From Astropecten irregularis (taxonomy: Eukaryota; Echinodermata; Asteroidea; Paxillosida; Astropectinidae): a stretch of DNA of 64,000 nucleotides. The notes beneath the pieces are model-generated. The model worked only from the letters and a program-made list of their open reading frames with translations, had not been told where the DNA came from and made no database searches. The DNA lies in NCBI GenBank assembly GCA_963971285.1, contig OZ020254.1, positions 18,010,932 through 18,074,931 of the forward strand. The letters are read 5' to 3'. The translations under genes and the position numbers were made by a program. Positions 54,301 through 64,000 of this stretch are shown piece after piece. Position 1 is the first letter of the stretch; the number at the start of each line of letters is the position of its first letter.

Positions 54301-57300
54301 TTACAAAAAGAATTTTAAAGATACCATCTTTCGTTCACTAGTTATCGTTAAAATAACTTTAATGACCCAAATATTCAATAAATCATAAGAAATCGGAGGA
54401 TGACGTCATGATGACGTCATTGCAATTTTTTAATATAACACTTCCCGACTTAGACACGTACCAAGTTTCCACTCAGTCGAACCAAGGGTTCGCTCATAAT
54501 TGGCATGCGAAGTTTGGCCATTTATGGCACTGTCACGTGACCCATGATGACGTCATGATGACGAAATTGTTCGGCACACATCCGCACTATAGGGACTTTG
54601 TTTTGACCAAGTTTGGCTGATATTGGCTGTTTAAAACTAAACAAAGTGGGGTGTAGAAAGTCTGTGCACAAGCCTATGACCGAACAAAAATAAAAGCTTT
54701 TCGCTTCCGCGAAAAAGCCAAAAATACAAGTTTTCGAACGTTGAGGGCGTCTTACCAATTTTCGTTTGCAGTCCGGAGAAGACTTGCCGGCGTGCATTTT
54801 CTGGACAAGTCATGCAACGCAGGGCTCCCCAAATGCCTTGAAATGAAATATTTTTAGGGTATACACAAAATGTATGAGCTGGCGAACAGAATTGGGCCTA
54901 TATGCAAGTCTTGTCCCGGTAATGAAGATGCGCGCATACCGTAAAGTTAGAATTTGCTAGAGATAAAGAAAGCTTACAATTTTCATAAAATCGTAAAAAA
55001 TTCAATCAAGATGCCGTCGTGTCGCCGTTTCACATTTAGCATCCCGGACACACATACTTAATACCCACTAATTTTCATGACGATCGGACAATGTCTTTAT
55101 GACGATCGGCCTATCGGCTATTGTGTTACCAAAATCTCATTTTGATAACGTTATGATGACGTCACAGTATTTTGCTCCGAAAATGTTGATCTCTGTTGCA
55201 CATTTAAGAATTACAAAAAGAATTTTAAAGATACCATCTTTCGTTCACTAGTTATCGTTAAAATAACTTTAATGACCCAAATATTCAATAAATCATAAGA
55301 AATCGGAGGATGACGTCATGATGACGTCATTGCAATTTTTTAATATAACACTTCCCGACTTAGACACGTACCAAGTTTCCACTCAGTCGAACCAAGGGTT
55401 CGCTCATAATTGGCATGCGAAGTTTGGCCATTTATGGCACTGTCACGTGACCCATGATGACGTCATGATGACGAAATTGTTCGGCACACATCCGCACTAT
55501 AGGGACTTTGTTTTGACCAAGTTTGGCTGATATTGGCTGTTTAAAACTAAACAAAGTGGGGTGTAGAAAGTCTGTGCACAAGCCTATGACCGAACAAAAA
55601 TAAAAGCTTTTCGCTTCCGCGAAAAAGCCAAAAATACAAGTTTTCGAACGTTGAGGGCGTCTTACCAATTTTCGTTTGCAGTCCGGAGAAGACTTGCCGG
55701 CGTGCATTTTCTGGACAAGTCATGCAACGCAGGGCTCCCCAAATGCCTTGAAATGAAATATTTTTAGGGTATACACAAAATGTATGAGCTGGCGAACAGA
55801 ATTGGGCCTATATGCAAGTCTTGTCCCGGTAATGAAGATGCGCGCATACCGTAAAGTTAGAATTTGCTAGAGATAAAGAAAGCTTACAATTTTCATAAAA
55901 TCGTAAAAAATTCAATCAAGATGCCGTCGTGTCGCCGTTTCACATTTAGCATCCCGGACACACATACTTAATACCCACTAATTTTCATGACGATCGGACA
56001 ATGTCTTTATGACGATCGGCCTATCGGCTATTGTGTTACCAAAATCTCATTTTGATAACGTTATGATGACGTCACAGTATTTTGCTCCGAAAATGTTGAT
56101 CTCTGTTGCACATTTAAGAATTACAAAAAGAATTTTAAAGATACCATCTTTCGTTCACTAGTTATCGTTAAAATAACTTTAATGACCCAAATATTCAATA
56201 AATCATAAGAAATCGGAGGATGACGTCATGATGACGTCATTGCAATTTTTTAATATAACACTTCCCGACTTAGACACGTACCAAGTTTCCACTCAGTCGA
56301 ACCAAGGGTTCGCTCATAATTGGCATGCGAAGTTTGGCCATTTATGGCACTGTCACGTGACCCATGATGACGTCATGATGACGAAATTGTTCGGCACACA
56401 TCCGCACTATAGGGACTTTGTTTTGACCAAGTTTGGCTGATATTGGCTGTTTAAAACTAAACAAAGTGGGGTGTAGAAAGTCTGTGCACAAGCCTATGAC
56501 CGAACAAAAATAAAAGCTTTTCGCTTCCGCGAAAAAGCCAAAAATACAAGTTTTCGAACGTTGAGGGCGTCTTACCAATTTTCGTTTGCAGTCCGGAGAA
56601 GACTTGCCGGCGTGCATTTTCTGGACAAGTCATGCAACGCAGGGCTCCCCAAATGCCTTGAAATGAAATATTTTTAGGGTATACACAAAATGTATGAGCT
56701 GGCGAACAGAATTGGGCCTATATGCAAGTCTTGTCCCGGTAATGAAGATGCGCGCATACCGTAAAGTTAGAATTTGCTAGAGATAAAGAAAGCTTACAAT
56801 TTTCATAAAATCGTAAAAAATTCAATCAAGATGCCGTCGTGTCGCCGTTTCACATTTAGCATCCCGGACACACATACTTAATACCCACTAATTTTCATGA
56901 CGATCGGACAATGTCTTTATGACGATCGGCCTATCGGCTATTGTGTTACCAAAATCTCATTTTGATAACGTTATGATGACGTCACAGTATTTTGCTCCGA
57001 AAATGTTGATCTCTGTTGCACATTTAAGAATTACAAAAAGAATTTTAAAGATACCATCTTTCGTTCACTAGTTATCGTTAAAATAACTTTAATGACCCAA
57101 ATATTCAATAAATCATAAGAAATCGGAGGATGACGTCATGATGACGTCATTGCAATTTTTTAATATAACACTTCCCGACTTAGACACGTACCAAGTTTCC
57201 ACTCAGTCGAACCAAGGGTTCGCTCATAATTGGCATGCGAAGTTTGGCCATTTATGGCACTGTCACGTGACCCATGATGACGTCATGATGACGAAATTGT

Positions 57301-60300
57301 TCGGCACACATCCGCACTATAGGGACTTTGTTTTGACCAAGTTTGGCTGATATTGGCTGTTTAAAACTAAACAAAGTGGGGTGTAGAAAGTCTGTGCACA
57401 AGCCTATGACCGAACAAAAATAAAAGCTTTTCGCTTCCGCGAAAAAGCCAAAAATACAAGTTTTCGAACGTTGAGGGCGTCTTACCAATTTTCGTTTGCA
57501 GTCCGGAGAAGACTTGCCGGCGTGCATTTTCTGGACAAGTCATGCAACGCAGGGCTCCCCAAATGCCTTGAAATGAAATATTTTTAGGGTATACACAAAA
57601 TGTATGAGCTGGCGAACAGAATTGGGCCTATATGCAAGTCTTGTCCCGGTAATGAAGATGCGCGCATACCGTAAAGTTAGAATTTGCTAGAGATAAAGAA
57701 AGCTTACAATTTTCATAAAATCGTAAAAAATTCAATCAAGATGCCGTCGTGTCGCCGTTTCACATTTAGCATCCCGGACACACATACTTAATACCCACTA
57801 ATTTTCATGACGATCGGACAATGTCTTTATGACGATCGGCCTATCGGCTATTGTGTTACCAAAATCTCATTTTGATAACGTTATGATGACGTCACAGTAT
57901 TTTGCTCCGAAAATGTTGATCTCTGTTGCACATTTAAGAATTACAAAAAGAATTTTAAAGATACCATCTTTCGTTCACTAGTTATCGTTAAAATAACTTT
58001 AATGACCCAAATATTCAATAAATCATAAGAAATCGGAGGATGACGTCATGATGACGTCATTGCAATTTTTTAATATAACACTTCCCGACTTAGACACGTA
58101 CCAAGTTTCCACTCAGTCGAACCAAGGGTTCGCTCATAATTGGCATGCGAAGTTTGGCCATTTATGGCACTGTCACGTGACCCATGATGACGTCATGATG
58201 ACGAAATTGTTCGGCACACATCCGCACTATAGGGACTTTGTTTTGACCAAGTTTGGCTGATATTGGCTGTTTAAAACTAAACAAAGTGGGGTGTAGAAAG
58301 TCTGTGCACAAGCCTATGACCGAACAAAAATAAAAGCTTTTCGCTTCCGCGAAAAAGCCAAAAATACAAGTTTTCGAACGTTGAGGGCGTCTTACCAATT
58401 TTCGTTTGCAGTCCGGAGAAGACTTGCCGGCGTGCATTTTCTGGACAAGTCATGCAACGCAGGGCTCCCCAAATGCCTTGAAATGAAATATTTTTAGGGT
58501 ATACACAAAATGTATGAGCTGGCGAACAGAATTGGGCCTATATGCAAGTCTTGTCCCGGTAATGAAGATGCGCGCATACCGTAAAGTTAGAATTTGCTAG
58601 AGATAAAGAAAGCTTACAATTTTCATAAAATCGTAAAAAATTCAATCAAGATGCCGTCGTGTCGCCGTTTCACATTTAGCATCCCGGACACACATACTTA
58701 ATACCCACTAATTTTCATGACGATCGGACAATGTCTTTATGACGATCGGCCTATCGGCTATTGTGTTACCAAAATCTCATTTTGATAACGTTATGATGAC
58801 GTCACAGTATTTTGCTCCGAAAATGTTGATCTCTGTTGCACATTTAAGAATTACAAAAAGAATTTTAAAGATACCATCTTTCGTTCACTAGTTATCGTTA
58901 AAATAACTTTAATGACCCAAATATTCAATAAATCATAAGAAATCGGAGGATGACGTCATGATGACGTCATTGCAATTTTTTAATATAACACTTCCCGACT
59001 TAGACACGTACCAAGTTTCCACTCAGTCGAACCAAGGGTTCGCTCATAATTGGCATGCGAAGTTTGGCCATTTATGGCACTGTCACGTGACCCATGATGA
59101 CGTCATGATGACGAAATTGTTCGGCACACATCCGCACTATAGGGACTTTGTTTTGACCAAGTTTGGCTGATATTGGCTGTTTAAAACTAAACAAAGTGGG
59201 GTGTAGAAAGTCTGTGCACAAGCCTATGACCGAACAAAAATAAAAGCTTTTCGCTTCCGCGAAAAAGCCAAAAATACAAGTTTTCGAACGTTGAGGGCGT
59301 CTTACCAATTTTCGTTTGCAGTCCGGAGAAGACTTGCCGGCGTGCATTTTCTGGACAAGTCATGCAACGCAGGGCTCCCCAAATGCCTTGAAATGAAATA
59401 TTTTTAGGGTATACACAAAATGTATGAGCTGGCGAACAGAATTGGGCCTATATGCAAGTCTTGTCCCGGTAATGAAGATGCGCGCATACCGTAAAGTTAG
59501 AATTTGCTAGAGATAAAGAAAGCTTACAATTTTCATAAAATCGTAAAAAATTCAATCAAGATGCCGTCGTGTCGCCGTTTCACATTTAGCATCCCGGACA
59601 CACATACTTAATACCCACTAATTTTCATGACGATCGGACAATGTCTTTATGACGATCGGCCTATCGGCTATTGTGTTACCAAAATCTCATTTTGATAACG
59701 TTATGATGACGTCACAGTATTTTGCTCCGAAAATGTTGATCTCTGTTGCACATTTAAGAATTACAAAAAGAATTTTAAAGATACCATCTTTCGTTCACTA
59801 GTTATCGTTAAAATAACTTTAATGACCCAAATATTCAATAAATCATAAGAAATCGGAGGATGACGTCATGATGACGTCATTGCAATTTTTTAATATAACA
59901 CTTCCCGACTTAGACACGTACCAAGTTTCCACTCAGTCGAACCAAGGGTTCGCTCATAATTGGCATGCGAAGTTTGGCCATTTATGGCACTGTCACGTGA
60001 CCCATGATGACGTCATGATGACGAAATTGTTCGGCACACATCCGCACTATAGGGACTTTGTTTTGACCAAGTTTGGCTGATATTGGCTGTTTAAAACTAA
60101 ACAAAGTGGGGTGTAGAAAGTCTGTGCACAAGCCTATGACCGAACAAAAATAAAAGCTTTTCGCTTCCGCGAAAAAGCCAAAAATACAAGTTTTCGAACG
60201 TTGAGGGCGTCTTACCAATTTTCGTTTGCAGTCCGGAGAAGACTTGCCGGCGTGCATTTTCTGGACAAGTCATGCAACGCAGGGCTCCCCAAATGCCTTG

Positions 60301-62001
60301 AAATGAAATATTTTTAGGGTATACACAAAATGTATGAGCTGGCGAACAGAATTGGGCCTATATGCAAGTCTTGTCCCGGTAATGAAGATGCGCGCATACC
60401 GTAAAGTTAGAATTTGCTAGAGATAAAGAAAGCTTACAATTTTCATAAAATCGTAAAAAATTCAATCAAGATGCCGTCGTGTCGCCGTTTCACATTTAGC
60501 ATCCCGGACACACATACTTAATACCCACTAATTTTCATGACGATCGGACAATGTCTTTATGACGATCGGCCTATCGGCTATTGTGTTACCAAAATCTCAT
60601 TTTGATAACGTTATGATGACGTCACAGTATTTTGCTCCGAAAATGTTGATCTCTGTTGCACATTTAAGAATTACAAAAAGAATTTTAAAGATACCATCTT
60701 TCGTTCACTAGTTATCGTTAAAATAACTTTAATGACCCAAATATTCAATAAATCATAAGAAATCGGAGGATGACGTCATGATGACGTCATTGCAATTTTT
60801 TAATATAACACTTCCCGACTTAGACACGTACCAAGTTTCCACTCAGTCGAACCAAGGGTTCGCTCATAATTGGCATGCGAAGTTTGGCCATTTATGGCAC
60901 TGTCACGTGACCCATGATGACGTCATGATGACGAAATTGTTCGGCACACATCCGCACTATAGGGACTTTGTTTTGACCAAGTTTGGCTGATATTGGCTGT
61001 TTAAAACTAAACAAAGTGGGGTGTAGAAAGTCTGTGCACAAGCCTATGACCGAACAAAAATAAAAGCTTTTCGCTTCCGCGAAAAAGCCAAAAATACAAG
61101 TTTTCGAACGTTGAGGGCGTCTTACCAATTTTCGTTTGCAGTCCGGAGAAGACTTGCCGGCGTGCATTTTCTGGACAAGTCATGCAACGCAGGGCTCCCC
61201 AAATGCCTTGAAATGAAATATTTTTAGGGTATACACAAAATGTATGAGCTGGCGAACAGAATTGGGCCTATATGCAAGTCTTGTCCCGGTAATGAAGATG
61301 CGCGCATACCGTAAAGTTAGAATTTGCTAGAGATAAAGAAAGCTTACAATTTTCATAAAATCGTAAAAAATTCAATCAAGATGCCGTCGTGTCGCCGTTT
61401 CACATTTAGCATCCCGGACACACATACTTAATACCCACTAATTTTCATGACGATCGGACAATGTCTTTATGACGATCGGCCTATCGGCTATTGTGTTACC
61501 AAAATCTCATTTTGATAACGTTATGATGACGTCACAGTATTTTGCTCCGAAAATGTTGATCTCTGTTGCACATTTAAGAATTACAAAAAGAATTTTAAAG
61601 ATACCATCTTTCGTTCACTAGTTATCGTTAAAATAACTTTAATGACCCAAATATTCAATAAATCATAAGAAATCGGAGGATGACGTCATGATGACGTCAT
61701 TGCAATTTTTTAATATAACACTTCCCGACTTAGACACGTACCAAGTTTCCACTCAGTCGAACCAAGGGTTCGCTCATAATTGGCATGCGAAGTTTGGCCA
61801 TTTATGGCACTGTCACGTGACCCATGATGACGTCATGATGACGAAATTGTTCGGCACACATCCGCACTATAGGGACTTTGTTTTGACCAAGTTTGGCTGA
61901 TATTGGCTGTTTAAAACTAAACAAAGTGGGGTGTAGAAAGTCTGTGCACAAGCCTATGACCGAACAAAAATAAAAGCTTTTCGCTTCCGCGAAAAAGCCA
62001 A
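48334..62001 (+). repeat. 910-bp satellite, 15 tandem monomers
   Basis: The period is exactly 910. The landmark GATGACGTCATGATGACGTC recurs with starts near 48940, 49850 and every 910 bases to 61680. The first ~100 bases of the first monomer are diverged (about 11 bases longer), and all other monomers look identical. Each monomer has four TGACGTCA sites, a GTCACGTGAC palindrome, CGATCGG repeats, and the block GACCAAGTTTGGCTG that matches the right end of the E elements. It ends with a GCGAAAAAGCC hairpin. Frames of 70 and 91 codons recur in every copy but resemble no protein. Confidence 0.97.
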
Positions 62002-62985
62002 CTAGAGATTGTGTCTGTTGAAAACAGAACACAAGGCTTTTCCGTTTAATAACATTAAAATGAATTGTCAAAACCTTTAACACATAAAGACATTTGATTA
62101 AGATATTTAATTAAGCCTACTTTTAAAATTCTTCGTCATTTTTCTGTCACAAATGAAAGACCTTGCCTAACATTGACTTTTGGTGAAAGAATCATGTTCA
62201 TAGCTCTTACCACTTTTAAATGAGAAGCTACTTCCGGTTTGACCAGAAGTAGAGGTCACAGAGGTCAAGTAATGTGTCAAAATGAATGACCTTGCCTAAC
62301 ATTCACTTTTGGTGAAAGAATCATGATCATAGCTCTTACCACTTTTAAATGAGGAGCTACTTCCTGTTTGACCGGAAGTAGAGGTCACAGAGGTCAAGTA
62401 ATGTGTCACAATGAAAGACCTTGCCTAACATTCACTTTTGGTGAAAGAATCATGATTCTAGCTCTTACCACTTTTAAATGAGGAGCTACTTCCTGTTTGA
62501 CCGGAAGTAGAGGTCACAGAGGTCAAGCAATGTGTCACACAGAAAGGCCCTACCTAACAATCGCTTTTGGTGAAAGAACCAACTTAATATCTCAAACCGT
62601 TGATTTTTTGTTGATTTTTAAAGATTTTGATTTTTAAATTCAAATCGCTTGTCACGTGACCCCTGATGACGTCATGATGGCGAAAAGTTTCGGGACACAA
62701 CTACCCTATATGGACTTCCTTCAGACCAAGTTTGGTTAAAATCGGTTGCATAAAAGTGACCAAAGTGCCGCAGACAAAGACCTATGGTAACTCAAACGAC
62801 AAGAAAAAGAAGAAAAAAGAAAAAAAATCAGAACAAAAACAATACCTTTTCCGATTAAAATCGGAAAAGCCAAAAAATCAGAACAAAAACAATACCTTTT
62901 CCGAAAAAATCGGAAAAGCCAAAAAGAAAAAAAATCAGAACAAAAACAATACCTTTTCCGATTGAAATCGAAAAAGCCAAAAAAT
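62002..62985 (+). repeat. Modular repeat element E8 (130-bp units x3)
   Basis: First hairpin form and GGCTTTTCCG at the left, then three 130-bp units (62150-62560). The right end has CACGTG and TGACGTCA and finishes with three tandem terminal hairpin modules (CTTTTCCG...CGGAAAAGCC; 62820-62980). It closes the head-to-tail run. Confidence 0.85.
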
Positions 62986-64000
62986 ACTTAGAAAACACAA
63001 AACAACTGAATCAGCAAAAATATTGAATAAGACACGCAACGGGAGTAACGTCTTAGCCAAGAAAATTACACACTTAAACTGTCACGTAAATTACGTTTAA
63101 AAACATTAAAAGATTCAGTAATGAGGCAATTTCTTATAGCTACATCAATTGCCTCATTGTAAGGAACAGAAAAAAGAAGGAGTTTGGCGTGGACGGTTGT
63201 TGATCATGATAAACTTTGAACCAATGAAGATGTAGATATTGCTCAGGTTACGATCAAAGCCCATGAATCTTGCGGGTTCCCAACGTATTCACCACCCATT
63301 ATACTAGCCCACAGAACTTTCCAGATCGACCGTATGACCTCGAGCGTGTGTGTACTTAACGAAATAATCCTGTGTCAGAGTTCACTGGGTGCCTACGTGC
63401 TATGCTGCACGCGTGCAAGTTCATTCATAACGTTAACATGTGTCCCTCATCACAGCATGACAAATCCACCGCAGAGTCCGTCTCATTATTTTTCATTCCT
63501 TGCAATGATTCGTCTAGCTGAGTTTGTGTGCTCGATTTACCGGTCTGTTTTCTGGCAGGGGTCATTGTGACTGAGCTGTTGATTCAAATAGCTTTGTATT
63601 TTTGTTTCTAATTTTAAAGTATAGGGCCTAACCTGTCGGACTTTTGCAAAAACGGCACTGAGACAATCGAGGGGTATATGGCTGTTTATGCAAATAGTGT
63701 ACATAAATATAGGTTTTCCTCTATTTCTATTGGTCTAAGACTGCTATGTGAGGATGACAATTTGCTCTGTCCAGCCAATCCCAGGAGCTCACTAGTATTA
63801 ATCACTCAACCTCGATCCCACCCCAACACTGACGTGCCCCCGAATCCTATAGCAACGTCAAGATTCGATGTGTGTTTAAAGGTTATATCATACTTTGGTT
63901 TTTAAGAAATGAAGATTCATGGGCAACAATATCAAGGAAGATACAGTAACAGTCATCTGTGAAAATTTCAGTCCAATACGGTGCACACTTTTTGAGAACG
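62986..64000. other. Right-edge sequence, no gene recognised
   Basis: Mostly unique sequence. A small inverted pair (AATGAGGCAATT and AATTGCCTCATT) lies at 63119-63157. From about 63880 an inverted copy of the dispersed ~400-bp repeat begins (TACTTTGGTTTTTAAG, AACAGTCATCTGTGAAAATT) and runs off the edge. Open frames up to 78 codons show no family likeness. Confidence 0.45.

Larger units (their letters stand above)
46932..62001 (+). repeat. Modular repeat element E7 (satellite-filled)
   Basis: Left end CTAGAGGTTGTG with the first hairpin form and GGCTTTTCCGC. The interior holds unique sequence, a 21-bp repeat (47195-47640) and fifteen 910-bp monomers. The right end is that of the last monomer, closed by a hairpin (TTTTCGC, TTCC, GCGAAAA) and GCCAA before CTAGAG of E8. 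Treating this as one element is inference from the shared ends. Confidence 0.6.

Noticed and set aside
48948-61900. 70-codon plus and 91-codon minus frames repeated every 910 bases
   Set aside because: They recur only because the satellite monomers are identical; no family resemblance, no start context or codon bias that I can point to.
63334-63905. Two plus-strand frames of 75-78 codons near the right edge
   Set aside because: Cys/Ser-rich chance frames without domain likeness; the second runs into the dispersed repeat.

Overview
The window is metazoan nuclear DNA: spliced genes with GT-AG introns, tRNA-derived SINEs, palindromic MITEs, a Ty3/gypsy-type LTR retrotransposon and a long satellite array. 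The proteins are animal orthologues (IDUA, BORCS7, VIP36-type lectin, FADS6, a CARD protein). The repeat content and the caspase-9-like CARD suggest a marine invertebrate, perhaps an echinoderm or other non-vertebrate deuterostome. The phylum is inference.

Gene-bearing part (1-33 kb). Five genes can be read. (1) IDUA, minus strand, exons 1-5 at 4918-1169, with the 3' part beyond the left edge. (2) BORCS7, plus strand, five exons at 5981-9438, head-to-head with IDUA. (3) A VIP36/LMAN2-type L-type lectin, minus strand, eight exons at 18261-12169, tail-to-tail with BORCS7. (4) FADS6, plus strand, one uninterrupted reading frame at 19513-20583, head-to-head with the lectin. (5) A 148-residue CARD protein, plus strand, three exons at 30339-32134. 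Introns and spacers carry tRNA-SINE copies, several TIR elements (one 640 bp with a perfect 8-bp target duplication), a fold-back element filled with a minisatellite (about 6269-7815), and a 15-bp minisatellite in the CARD gene.

Between FADS6 and the CARD gene lies an LTR retrotransposon (23710-30267). Its two 1349-bp LTRs look identical. It has a tRNA-Leu-type primer site, an intact gag, a textbook -1 frameshift signal, and a pol frame in which protease is joined in frame to an integrase N-terminus. Reverse transcriptase, RNase H and most of the integrase core are missing, so it is a young non-autonomous element.

Repeat part (34-64 kb). From 34.5 to 38.1 kb there are several copies of a dispersed repeat in both orientations. 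From 39764 to about 62985 there is a head-to-tail run of eight modular repeat elements (called E1-E8 here). Each has a conserved left end (CTAGAG, a hairpin, then GGCTTTTCCG) and a conserved right end (CACGTG, TGACGTCA, then a fixed block, in several elements closed by a CGGAAAAGCC hairpin). The interiors are exchangeable: 130-bp tandem units (3-8 per element), unique sequence, or, in E7, fifteen copies of a 910-bp satellite that is itself related to the right end. The 130-bp units carry DR3 nuclear-receptor half-sites, and the 910-bp unit carries four CRE palindromes. No protein-coding gene was recognised right of 32.2 kb.
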